A stretch of 64,000 nt of DNA from Ptiloglossa arizonensis. Taxonomy: Eukaryota > Arthropoda > Insecta > Hymenoptera > Colletidae. Made by a program: the position numbers and the translations under genes. Position 1 is the stretch's first letter. Each line of letters starts with the position of its first letter. The stretch lies in the NCBI RefSeq assembly GCF_051014685.1, contig NW_027479055.1:124001-188000 (forward strand). Direction: 5' to 3'. Positions 25,936-36,200 of this stretch are shown in pieces. Under the pieces are notes generated by a model. That model searched no databases and had not been told where the DNA came from. It saw nothing but the letters and a program-made list of their open reading frames with translations.

Positions 25936-26636
25936 TTATTCGTCCAAATCGATATGGTCCCCTTCAAAGTAGTCCCCATTGACTGCAATGCACTTGCGCC
26001 AGCGCTTGATCCAATCCTCGAAACACCGCTGGTACTCAATTTTCGGTATGTCCATCAGAGCCGTCTTCGATTTTGTCATGACCTCCTCTCGGGTACTGTA
26101 ACGCGTTCCGCGAAGCGGTTTTTTAATTCGGTTGAACAGAAAAAAGTCGCAGGGAGTCAGATCTGGTGAATTTGAAGGCTGCTGGATAGTGTTCGTGTTG
26201 TTTTTCGTCAAAAACTCGCGGATAAGGATCGCATTGTGCGCCGGTGCGTTATCGTGGTGCAAAATCCACGAGTTGTTTGCCCACAAATCTGGCCTTTTTT
26301 GACGAATTCACTAACCAAAACGTCTTGAACGGATCCATAAGCAATGTTCAAGTCCTCTGCCAGCTCTCTGATGGTCAATTTGCGGTTTTCGGACAACATT
26401 TCTTGAATTTTATCGATGTTTTCATCGGTTTTCGACGTTGTCGGCCTGCCACTGCGTTTGTCATCCTTGACCGACTCACGACCACTTCTGAAGCGTTCGT
26501 GCCATCGAAAAACATTTGATCTCGAAAGAGTATCGTTGCCGAAACACTTCTCCAACATATCCAAGGTCTGCGGACCGTTAAATCCGTTTTTTACACAAAA
26601 TTTAATGCAAACTCGTTGATGCTCAAATGATGCCAT
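25936..26636 (-). pseudogene. Mariner transposase, internally deleted and frameshifted (copy 1)
   Basis: This is a remnant of a DD34D mariner transposase, the enzyme that cuts and pastes the element at TA. The start is taken at the ATG at 26634-26636 (MASFEHQRVC); the frame upstream to 26660 has no ATG. The first ~114 residues keep the paired helix-turn-helix DNA-binding region, with the RSGRP linker at residues 61-65. Near 26291-26300 the frame breaks. The C-terminal part resumes in another frame with WANNSW, then HHDNAPAH (second catalytic Asp), 34 residues, and the third Asp in PDLTPCDFFLF, ending at TAA 25936-25938. The middle ~115 residues, including the first catalytic Asp (usually in a GDE-type motif), are absent. 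No active enzyme is possible. Read-through beyond the junction gives about 30 out-of-frame residues and then stops. Confidence 0.93.
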
Positions 26637-26802
26637 TTTCAAAATCGAAGACACGAACAAAGGAGATGTGCTCAGTACAACGTAACTTTTACAAATATCA
26701 AGCTATGATGCTGAAATTGGAAGGAAGTGTTAATGACAGATATGGTAACCTAACAAAAAAAAAAAGAAACAATCGGGTGATTGACAGCGACACACGGGGG
26801 AC

Positions 26803-26829
26803 AGTCCTAGAACTTTTTGATCAAGGAAG
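26803..26829 (-). repeat. Mariner copy 1 terminal inverted repeat, right end
   Basis: Read on the minus strand it begins CTTCCTTGATCAAAAAG, matching the left repeat at 25 of 27 bases. It lies 5' of the transposase start (26636), so the promoter of the original gene would be between the two. It ends directly at TA 26830-26831. Confidence 0.95.
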
Positions 26830-29106
26830 TATGGCAGTTTGTAGGTAAGAAACGCTTGAGAAACTCAACATTTTCGCAGTTCTGATGCTCGAAACGAATA
26901 ACTAGAACGGCCTAGGGGAAAAGTACGCATACCGTTGTAATCGGGCGAGTTTCTACTTTCAGATGCAACAGAAATTTTACGGATTGGTCAATCCGTTCGC
27001 GAGATATGGCAGTTTGGAGGTAAGAAACGCTTGAGAAACTCAAAATTTTCGCAGTTCTGATGCTCGACAAGCATAACTAGAACGTTCTAGGGGAAAAGTA
27101 CGCATACCGTTGTAATCGGGCGACTTTCTACTTTCAGATGCAACAGAAATTTTGCGGATTGGTCAATCCGTTCGCGAGATACGGCAGTTTGGAGGTAAGA
27201 AACGCTTGAGAAACTCAAAATTTTCACAGTTCTGATGCTCGAAACGAATAACCAGAACGGCCTAGGGGAAAAGTACGCATACCGTTGTAATCGGGCGAGT
27301 TTCTACTTTCAGATGCAACAGAAATTTTGCGGATTGGTCAATCCGTTCGCGAGATATGGCGGTTTGGAAGTAAGAAACGCTTGAGAAACTCAAAATTTTC
27401 GCAGTTCTGATGCTCGAAACGAATAACTAGAACGGCCTAGGGGAAAAGTACGCATACCGTTGTAATCGGGCGAGTTTCTACTTTCAGATGCAACAGAAAT
27501 TTTGCGGATTGGTCAATCCGTTCGCGAGATATGGCAGTTTGGAGGTAAGAAACGCTTGAGAAACTCAAAATTTTCGCAGTTCTGATGCTCGAAACGAATA
27601 ACTAGAACGGCCTAGGGGAAAAGTACGCATACCGTTGTAATCGGGCGAGTTTCTACTTTCAGATGCAACAGAAATTTTGCGGATTGGTCAATCCGTTCGC
27701 GAGATATGGCAGTTTGGAGGTAAGAAACGCTTGAGAAACTCAAAATTTTCGCAGTTCTGATGCTCGAAACGAGTAACTAGAACCGACTAGGGGAAAAGTG
27801 CGCATACCGTTGTAATCGGGCGAATTTCTACTTTCAGATGCAACAGAAATTTTGCGGATTGGTCAATCCGTTCGCGAGATATGGCAGTTTGTAGGTAAGA
27901 AACGCTTGAGAAACTCAACATTTTCGCAGTTCTGATGCTCGAAACGAATAACTAGAACGGCCTAGGGAAAAACTACATCTACCGTTGTAATCGGGCGAGT
28001 TTCTACTTTCAGATGCAACAGAAATTTTGAGGATTGGTCAATCCGTTCGCGAGATATGGCAGTTTGTAGGTAAGAAACGCTTGAGAAACTCAACATTTTC
28101 GCAGTTCTGATGCTCGAAACGAATAACTAGAACGGCCTAGGGGAAAAGTACGCATACCGTTGTAATCGGGCGAGTTTCTACTTTCAGATGCAACAGAAAT
28201 TTTACGGATTGGTCAATCCATTCGCGAGATATGGCAGTTTGGAGGTAAGAAACGCTTGAGAAACTCAAAATTTTCGCAGTTCTGATGCTCGACAAGCATA
28301 ACCAGAACGTTCTAGGGGAAAAGTACGCATACCGTTGTAATCGGGCGAGTTTCTACCTTCAGATGCAACAGAAATTTTGCGGATTGGTCAATCCGTTCGC
28401 GAGGTATGGCAGTTTGGAGGTAAGAAACGCTTGAGAAACTCAAAATTTTCGCAGTTCTGGTGCTCGACAAGCATAACTAGAGCGGTCTAGGGGAAAAGTA
28501 CGCATACCGTTGTAATCGGGCGAATTTCTACTTTCAGATGCAACAGAAATTTTGAGGATTGGTCAATCCGTTCGCGAGATATGGCAGTTTGTAGGTAAGA
28601 AACGCTTGAGAAACTCAACATTTTCGCAGTTCTGATGCTCGAAACGAATAACTAGAACGGCCTAGTGGAAAAGTACGCATACCGTTGTAATCGGGCGAGT
28701 TTCTACTTTCAGATGCAACAGAAATTTTACGGATTGGTCAATCCGTTCGCGAGATATGGCAGTTTGGATGTAAGAAACGCTTGAGAAACTCAAAATTTTC
28801 GCAGTTCTGATGCTCGACAAGCATAACCAGAACGTTCTAGGGGAAAAGTACGCATACCGTTGTAATCGGGCGAGTTTCTACCTTCAGATGCAACAGAAAT
28901 TTTGCGGATTGGTCAATCCGTTCGCGAGGTATGGCAGTTTGGAGGTAAGAAACGCTTGAGAAACTCAAAATTTTCGCAGTTCTGATGCTCGACAAGCATA
29001 ACTAGAACGGTCTAGGGGAAAAGTACGCATACCGTTGTAATCGGGCCAATTTCTACTTTCAGATGCAACAGAAATTTTGCGGATTGGTCAATCCGTTCGC
29101 GAGATA
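26830..29106 (+). repeat. 175-bp satellite array, middle segment
   Basis: The stretch between the two mariner copies is 2277 bp, which is exactly 13 monomers (2275 bp) plus the 2-bp TA duplication. It starts at TATGGCAGTTTGTAGG, the resumed half of the monomer interrupted by mariner copy 1, and ends at GCGAGATA before mariner copy 2. Thirteen monomers plus one 947-bp element plus one TA equals 3224 bp, the period of the duplication that copied the element. It contains no gene. Confidence 0.98.
27170..27186 (+). other. Variant with a closer CENP-B-box-like match beside mariner
   Basis: GTTCGCGAGATACGGCA fits NTTCGNNNNANNCGGGN at 8 of 9 fixed positions (last G is C). The usual monomer has GATATGGCA here and fits at 7 of 9. 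The same variant is at 30394-30410 and 33024-33040, always two monomers to the right of the mariner insertion or scar site, so it is a linked marker of that locus. Binding is speculative. Confidence 0.35.
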
Positions 29107-29133
29107 CTACCTTGATCAAAAAGTTTTAGGACT
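29107..29133 (+). repeat. Mariner copy 2 terminal inverted repeat, left end
   Basis: Identical to the left repeat of copy 1, offset by 3224 bp, and bordered by TA at 29105-29106. Confidence 0.95.
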
Positions 29134-29159
29134 TTATTCATAAAATCAAAAATACAAAT

Positions 29160-29860
29160 TTATTCGTCCAAATCGATATGGTCCCCTTCAAAGTAGTCCC
29201 CATTGACTGCAATGCACTTGCGCCAGCGCTTGATCCAATCCTCGAAACACCGCTGGTACTCAATTTTCGGTATGTCCATCAGAGCCGTCTTCGATTTTGT
29301 CATGACCTCCTCTCGGGTACTGTAACGCGTTCCGCGAAGCGGTTTTTTAATTCGGTTGAACAGAAAAAAGTCGCAGGGAGTCAGATCTGGTGAATTTGAA
29401 GGCTGCTGGATAGTGTTCGTGTTGTTTTTCGTCAAAAACTCGCGGATAAGGATCGCATTGTGCGCCGGTGCGTTATCGTGGTGCAAAATCCACGAGTTGT
29501 TTGCCCACAAATCTGGCCTTTTTTGACGAATTCACTAACCAAAACGTCTTGAACGGATCCATAAGCAATGTTCAAGTCCTCTGCCAGCTCTCTGATGGTC
29601 AATTTGCGGTTTTCGGACAACATTTCTTGAATTTTATCGATGTTTTCATCGGTTTTCGACGTTGTCGGCCTGCCACTGCGTTTGTCATCCTTGACCGACT
29701 CACGACCACTTCTGAAGCGTTCGTGCCATCGAAAAACATTTGATCTCGAAAGAGTATCGTTGCCGAAACACTTCTCCAACATATCCAAGGTCTGCGGACC
29801 GTTAAATCCGTTTTTTACACAAAATTTAATGCAAACTCGTTGATGCTCAAATGATGCCAT
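29160..29860 (-). pseudogene. Mariner transposase, internally deleted and frameshifted (copy 2)
   Basis: Same defective gene as in copy 1, with no difference that I can see. The ATG is at 29858-29860, the N-terminal DNA-binding part runs to about 29519, the deletion junction lies near 29515-29524, and the C-terminal part holds the second and third catalytic Asp and ends at 29160. It lacks the first catalytic Asp. The shared lesion shows the deletion predates the 3224-bp duplication. Without selection the copies should diverge, so their identity indicates recent duplication or gene conversion. Confidence 0.93.
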
Positions 29861-30026
29861 TTTCAAAATCGAAGACACGAACAAAGGAGATGTGCTCAGT
29901 ACAACGTAACTTTTACAAATATCAAGCTATGATGCTGAAATTGGAAGGAAGTGTTAATGACAGATATGGTAACCTAACAAAAAAAAAAAGAAACAATCGG
30001 GTGATTGACAGCGACACACGGGGGAC

Positions 30027-30053
30027 AGTCCTAGAACTTTTTGATCAAGGAAG
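30027..30053 (-). repeat. Mariner copy 2 terminal inverted repeat, right end
   Basis: Identical to the right repeat of copy 1, offset by 3224 bp, and bordered by TA at 30054-30055. Confidence 0.95.
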
Positions 30054-30690
30054 TATGGCAGTTTGTAGGTAAGAAACGCTTGAGAAACTCAACATTTTCG
30101 CAGTTCTGATGCTCGAAACGAATAACTAGAACGGCCTAGGGGAAAAGTACGCATACCGTTGTAATCGGGCGAGTTTCTACTTTCAGATGCAACAGAAATT
30201 TTACGGATTGGTCAATCCGTTCGCGAGATATGGCAGTTTGGAGGTAAGAAACGCTTGAGAAACTCAAAATTTTCGCAGTTCTGATGCTCGACAAGCATAA
30301 CTAGAACGTTCTAGGGGAAAAGTACGCATACCGTTGTAATCGGGCGACTTTCTACTTTCAGATGCAACAGAAATTTTGCGGATTGGTCAATCCGTTCGCG
30401 AGATACGGCAGTTTGGAGGTAAGAAACGCTTGAGAAACTCAAAATTTTCACAGTTCTGATGCTCGAAACGAATAACCAGAACGGCCTAGGGGAAAAGTAC
30501 GCATACCGTTGTAATCGGGCGAGTTTCTACTTTCAGATGCAACAGAAATTTTGCGGATTGGTCAATCCGTTCGCGAGATATGGCGGTTTGGAAGTAAGAA
30601 ACGCTTGAGAAACTCAAAATTTTCGCAGTTCTGATGCTCGAAACGAATAACTAGAACGGCCTAGGGAAAAACTACATCTACCGTTGTAAT

Positions 30691-31840
30691 CGGGCGAGCT
30701 TCTACTTTCAGATGCAACAGAAATTTTGCGGATTGGTCAATCCGTTCGCGAGATATGGCAGTTTGGAGGTAAGAAACGCTTGAGAAACTCGAAATTTTCG
30801 CAGTTCTGATGCTCGACAAGCATAACTAGAACGGTCTAGGGGAACAGTACGCATACCGTTGTAATCGGGCGACTTTCTACTTTCAGATGCATCAGAAATT
30901 TTGCGGATTGGTCAATCCGTTCGCGAGATATGGCAGTTTGGAAGTAAGAAACGCTTGAGAATCTCAAAATTTTCGCAGTTCTGATGCTCGAAACGATTAA
31001 CTAGAACGGCCTAGGGGAAAAGTACGCATACCGTTGTAATCGGGCGCGTTTCTACTTTCAGATGCAACAGAAATTTTGCGGATTGGTCAATCCGTTCGCG
31101 AGATATGGCGGTTTGGAAGTAAGAAACGCTTGAGAAACTCAAAATTTTCGCAGTTCTGATGCTCGAAACGAATAACTCGAACGGCCTAGGGGAAAAGTAC
31201 GCATACCGTTGTAATCGGGCGAGTTTCTACTTTCAGATGCAACAGAAATTTTGCGGATTGGTCAATCCGTTCGCGAGATATGGCAGTTTGGAGGAAAGAA
31301 ACGCTTGAGAAACTCAAAATTTTCGCAGTTCTGATGCTCGAAACGATTAACTAGAACGGCCTAGGGGAAAAGTACGCATACCGTTGTAATCGGGCGAGTT
31401 TCTACTTTCAGATGCAACAGAAATTTTGCGGATTGGTCAATCCGTTCGCGAGATATGGCGGTTTGGAAGTAAGAAACGCTTGAGAAACTCAAAATTTTCG
31501 CAGTTCTGATGCTCGAAACGAATAACTAGAACGGCCTAGGGGAAAAGTACGCATACCGTTGTAATCGGGCGAGCTTCTACTTTCAGATGCAACAGAAATT
31601 TTGCGGATTGGTCAATCCGTTCGCGAGATATGGCAGTTTGGAGGTAAGAAACGCTTGAGAAACTCGAAATTTTCGCAGTTCTGATGCTCGACAAGCATAA
31701 CTAGAACGGTCTAGGGGAACAGTACGCATACCGTTGTAATCGGGCGACTTTCTACTTTCAGATGCATCAGAAATTTTGCGGATTGGTCAATCCGTTCGCG
31801 AGATATGGCAGTTTGGAAGTAAGAAACGCTTGAGAATCAC
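30691..31840 (+). repeat. 875-bp higher-order unit (5-mer), one and a partial copy
   Basis: Markers GAGCTTCTAC, CTCGAAATTTTCGC and GGGGAACAGTACG occur at about 30691-30850 and again exactly 875 bp later. The second copy is followed to about 31840, where GAGAATCACAAAA replaces GAGAATCTCAAAA. GAGAATCTC and GGGCGCGTTTC link this stretch to monomers near 14890 and 18915. Confidence 0.8.
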
Positions 31841-32521
31841 AAAATTTTCGCAGTTCTGATGCTCGAAACGATTAACTAGAACGGCCTAGGGGAAAAGTAC
31901 GCATACCGTTGTAATCGGGCGAGTTTCTACTTTCAGATGCAACAGAAATTTTGCGGATTGGTCAATCCGTTCGCGTGATATGGCAGTTTGGAGGTAAGAA
32001 ACGCTTGAGAAACTCAAAATTTTCGCAGTTCTGATGCTAGAAACGAATAACTAGAACGGCCTAGGGGAAAAGTACGCATACCGTTGTAATCGGGCGAGTT
32101 TCTACTTTCAGATGCAACAGAAATTTTGCGGATTGGTCAATCCGTTCGCGAGATATGGCAGTTTGGAGGTAAGAAACGCTTGAGAAACTCAAAATTTTCG
32201 CAGTTCTGATGCTCGACAAGCATAACTAGAGCGGTCTAGGGGAAAAGTACGCATACCGTTGTAATCGGGCGACTTTCTACTTTCAGATGCAACAGAAATT
32301 TTGCGGATTGGTCAATCCGTTCGCGAGATATGGCAGTTTGGAGGTAAGAAACGCTTGAGAAACTCAACATTTTCGCAGTTCTGATGCTCGAAACGAATAA
32401 CTAGAACGGCCTAGGGGAAAACTACACCTACCGTTGTAATCGGGCGAGTTTCTACTTTCAGATGCAACAGAAATTTTGCGAATTGGTCAATCCGTTCGCG
32501 AGATATGGCAGTTTGGAAGTA

Positions 32522-33065
32522 AGAAACGCTTGAGAAACTCAAAATTTTCGCAGTTCTGATGCTCGACAAGCATAACTAGAACGGTCTAGGGGAAAAGTAC
32601 GCATACCGTTGTAATCGGGCCAATTTCTACTTTCAGATGCAACAGAAATTTTGCGGATTGGTCAATCCGTTCGCGAGATATAGTATGGCAGTTTGTAGGT
32701 AAGAAACGCTTGAGAAACTCAACATTTTCGCAGTTCTGATGCTCGAAACGAATAACTAGAACGGCCTAGGGGAAAAGTACGCATACCGTTGTAATCGGGC
32801 GAGTTTCTACTTTCAGATGCAACAGAAATTTTACGGATTGGTCAATCCGTTCGCGAGATATGGCAGTTTGGAGGTAAGAAACGCTTGAGAAACTCAAAAT
32901 TTTCGCAGTTCTGATGCTCGACAAGCATAACTAGAACGTTCTAGGGGAAAAGTACGCATACCTTTGTAATCGGGCGACTTTCTACTTTCAGATGCAACAG
33001 AAATTTTGCGGATTGGTCAATCCGTTCGCGAGATACGGCAGTTTGGAGGTAAGAAACGCTTGAGA
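32522..33065 (+). repeat. Third paralogue of the mariner insertion locus, element absent
   Basis: About three monomers here match the flanks of both occupied loci (left flank to 25882 and 29106, right flank from 26830 and 30054 for about 380 bp), up to divergence at GAGAATCTC. The 947-bp element is missing and a 5-bp scar stands in its place at 32681. Confidence 0.85.
32679..32685 (+). other. Probable mariner excision footprint (TA-TAG-TA)
   Basis: The monomer reads GCGAGATATAGTATGGCAG where all others read GCGAGATATGGCAG, a gain of 5 bp at the same TA that holds mariner in copies 1 and 2. The flanks are those of the occupied loci: the rare GGGCCAATTTC on the left, then CAGTTTGTAGG, CTCAACATT, TTTTACGG and GAGATACGGC on the right. 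Mariner excision typically leaves one TA plus 3 bp of a transposon end between TAs. The element ends here read CTA (left) and AAG (right). TAG is one base from AAG and equals the reverse complement of CTA, so the fit is good in form but not base-perfect. Confidence 0.82.
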
Positions 33066-33226
33066 ATCTCAAAATTTTCGCAGTTCTGATGCTCGAAACG
33101 ATTAACTTGAACGGCCTAGGGGAAAAGTACGCATACCGTTGTAATCGGGCGCGTTTTTACTTTCAGATGCAACAGAAATTTTGCGGATTGGTCAATCCGT
33201 TCGCGAGATATGGCGGTTTGGAAGTA

Positions 33227-36200
33227 AGAAACGCTTGAGAAACTCAAAATTTTCGCAGTTCTGATGCTCGAAACGAATAACTAGAACGGCCTAGGGGAAA
33301 AGTACGCATACCGTTGTAATCGGGCGAGTTTCTACTTTCAGATGCAACAGAAATTTTGCGGATTGGTCAATCCGTTCGCGAGATATGGCAGTTTGGAGGA
33401 AAGAAACGCTTGAGAAACTCAAAATTTTCGCAGTTCTGATGCTCGAAACGATTAACTAGAACGGCCTAGGGGAAAAGTACGCATACCGTTGTAATCGGGC
33501 GAGTTTCTACTTTCAGATGCAACAGAAATTTTGCGGATTGGTCAATCCGTTCGCGAGATATGGCGGTTTGGAAGTAAGAAACGCTTGAGAAACTCAAAAT
33601 TTTCGCAGTTCTGATGCTCGAAACGATTAACTAGAACGGCCTAGGGGAAAAGTACGCATACCGTTGTAATCGGGCGAGTTTCTACTTTCAGATGCAACAG
33701 AAATTTTGCGGATTGGTCAATCCGTTCGCGTGATATGGCAGTTTGGAGGTAAGAAACGCTTGAGAAACTCAAAATTTTCGCAGTTCTGATGCTCGCAACG
33801 AATAACTAGAACGGCCTAGGGGAAAAGTACGCATACCGTTGTAATCGGGCGAGTTTCTACTTTCAGATGCAACAGAAATTTTGCGGATTAGTCAATCCGT
33901 TCGCGAGATATGGCAGTTTGGAGGTAAGAAACGCTTGAGAAACTCAAAATTTTCGCAGTTCTGATGCTCGACAAGCATAACTAGAACGGTCTAGGGGAAA
34001 AGTACGCATACCGTTGTAATCGGGCGACTTTCTACTTTCAGATGCAACAGAAATTTTGCGGATTGGTCAATCCGTTCGCGAGATATGGCAGTTTGGAGGT
34101 AAGAAACGGTCGAGAAACTCAAAATTATCACAGTTCTGATACTCGAAACGAATAACCAGAACGGCCCAGGGGAAAAGTACGCATACCGTTGTAATCGGGC
34201 GAGTTTCTACTTTCAGATGCAACAGAAATTTTGCGGATTGGTCAATCCGTTCGCGAGATATGGCAGTTTGGAGGTAAGCAACGCTTGAGAAACTCAACAT
34301 TTTCGCAGTTCTGATGCTCGAAACGAATAACCAGAACGGCCGAAGGGAAAAGTACGCATACCGTTGTAATCGGGCGAGTTTCTACTTTCAGATGCATCAG
34401 AAATTTTGCGGATTGGTCAATCCGTTCGCGAGATATGGCAGTTTGGAAGTAAGAAACGCTTGAGAAACTCAAAATTTTCGCAGTTCTGATGCTTGAAACG
34501 ATTAACTAGAACGGCCTAGGGGAAAAGTACGCATACCGTTGTAATCGGGCGAGTTTCTACTTTCAGATGCAACAGAAATTTTGCGGATTAGTCAATCCGT
34601 TCGCGAGATATGGCAGTTTGGAGGTAAGAAACGCTTGAGAAACTCAAAATTTTCGCAGTTCTGATGCTCGACAAGCATAACTAGAACGGTCTAGGGGAAA
34701 AGTACGCATACCGTTGTAATCGGGCGACTTTCTACTTTCAGATGCAACAGAAATTTTGCGGATTGGTCAATCCGTTCGCGAGATATGGCAGTTTGGAGGT
34801 AAGAAACGGTCGAGAAACTCAAAATTATCACAGTTCTGATACTCGAAACGAATAACCAGAACGGCCCAGGGGAAAAGTACGCATACCGTTGTAATCGGGC
34901 GAGTTTCTACTTTCAGATGCAACAGAAATTTTGCGGATTGGTCAATCCGTTCGCGAGATATGGCAGTTTGGAGGTAAGCAACGCTTGAGAAACTCAACAT
35001 TTTCGCAGTTCTGATGCTCGAAACGAATAACCAGAACGGCCGAAGGGAAAAGTACGCATACCGTTGTAATCGGGCGAGTTTCTACTTTCAGATGCATCAG
35101 AAATTTTGCGGATTGGTCAATCCGTTCGCGAGATATGGCAGTTTGGAAGTAAGAAACGCTTGAGAAACTCAAAATTTTCGCAGTTCTGATGCTCGAAACG
35201 ATTAACTAGAACGGCCTAGGGGAAAAGTACGCATACCGTTGTAATCGGGCGAGTTTCTACTTTCAGATGCAACAGAAATTTTGCGGATTGGTCAATCCGT
35301 TCGCGAGATATGGCAGTTTGGAAGTATGAAACACTTGAGAAACACAAAATTTTCGCAGTTCTCATGCTCGAAACGAATAACTAGAACGGCCTAGGGGAAA
35401 AGTACGCATACCATTGTAATCGGGCGAGTTTCTACTTTCAGATGCAACAGAAATTTTGCGGATTGGTCAATCCGTTCGCGAGATATGGCAGTTTGGAGGT
35501 AAGAAACGCTTGAGAAACTCAACATTTTCGCAGTTCTGATGCTCGAAACGAATAACCAGAACGGCCGAGGGGAAAAGTACGCATACCGTTGTAATCGGGC
35601 GAGTTTCTACTTTCAGATGCAACAGAAATTTTGCGGATTGTTCAATCCGTTCGCGAGATATGGCAGTTTGGAGGTAAGAAACGCTTGAGAAACTCAAAAT
35701 TTTCGCAGTTCTGATGCTCGACAAGCATAACTAGAACGGTCTAGGGGAAAAGTACGCAAACCGTTGTAATCGGGCGACTTTCTACTTTCAGATGCAACTA
35801 AAATTTTGCGGATTGGTCAATCCGTTCGCGAGATATGGCAGTTTGGAGGTAAGAAACGGTTGAGAAACTCAAAATTTTCACAGTTCTGATGCTCGAAACG
35901 AATAACCAGAACGGCCTAGGGGAAAAGTACGCATACCGTTGTAATCGGGCGAGTTTCTACTTTCAGATGCATCAGAAATTTTGTGGATTGGTCAATCCGT
36001 TCGCGAGATATGGCAGTTTGGAAGTAAGAAACGCTTGAGAAACTCAAAATTTTCGCAGTTCTGATGCTCGACAAGCATAACTAGAACGGTCTAGGGGAAA
36101 AGTACGCATACCGTTGTAATCGGGCGACTTTCTACTTTCAGATGCAACAGAAATTTTGCGGATTGGTCAATCCGTTCGCGAGATATGGCAGTTTGGAGAT

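Larger units (their letters stand above)
25883..26829 (-). mobile_element. Mariner-type transposon copy 1, internally deleted, intact ends
   Basis: This 947-bp Tc1/mariner element is inserted in a satellite monomer at the TA of GAGATATGGC. TA is duplicated at 25881-25882 and 26830-26831, and removing the element and one TA restores the monomer exactly. The 27-bp terminal inverted repeats match at 25 of 27 positions. The transposase fragments lie on the minus strand and show DD34D spacing. Full-length mariners are about 1.3 kb, so roughly 350 bp is missing. The element is non-autonomous but could be mobilised in trans, since both ends are intact. The N-terminal sequence and the FEGD C-terminus look closest to a vertumnana-like mariner subfamily; that placement is from memory and tentative. 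Confidence 0.96.
29107..30053 (-). mobile_element. Mariner-type transposon copy 2, identical duplicate of copy 1
   Basis: This second 947-bp element lies 3224 bp downstream of copy 1 and is identical in sequence as far as I can see, with TA duplicates at 29105-29106 and 30054-30055. It sits in the same monomer variant (GGGCCAATTTCTAC to the left, CAGTTTGTAGG to the right) and carries the same internal deletion and frameshift. It was produced by the 3224-bp tandem duplication and not by separate transposition. Confidence 0.96.
24050..30497 (+). repeat. 3224-bp tandem duplication carrying the mariner element
   Basis: Bases of about 24050-27273 are repeated at about 27274-30497, an offset of exactly 3224 bp (13 monomers + 947-bp mariner + TA). 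Similarity continues to about 30663, where GGGGAAAAGTACG in one copy meets GGGAAAAACTACATC in the other. The two transposons and their flanks appear identical, including an 11-A run and the internal deletion. A single insertion was therefore copied with the satellite and did not insert twice. Confidence 0.93.

Noticed and set aside
26244..26619. Plus-strand frames inside mariner (26244-26519, 26416-26619, 25954-26169 and their copies 3224 bp on)
   Set aside because: They are antisense shadows of the transposase pseudogene, which has recognisable mariner motifs on the minus strand.
25883..26829. Active autonomous mariner
   Set aside because: The transposase lacks its middle part with the first catalytic Asp and is frameshifted.
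26310..26829. Shared GTTCTAGG octamer in the mariner end and in palindromic satellite variants as evidence of common origin
   Set aside because: The match is only 8 bp with no similarity around it, so chance is adequate.
26627..26848. Plus-strand frame running from mariner into satellite
   Set aside because: It crosses the terminal inverted repeat and the TA junction and reads antisense through the 5' region of the transposase, so it is not a gene.
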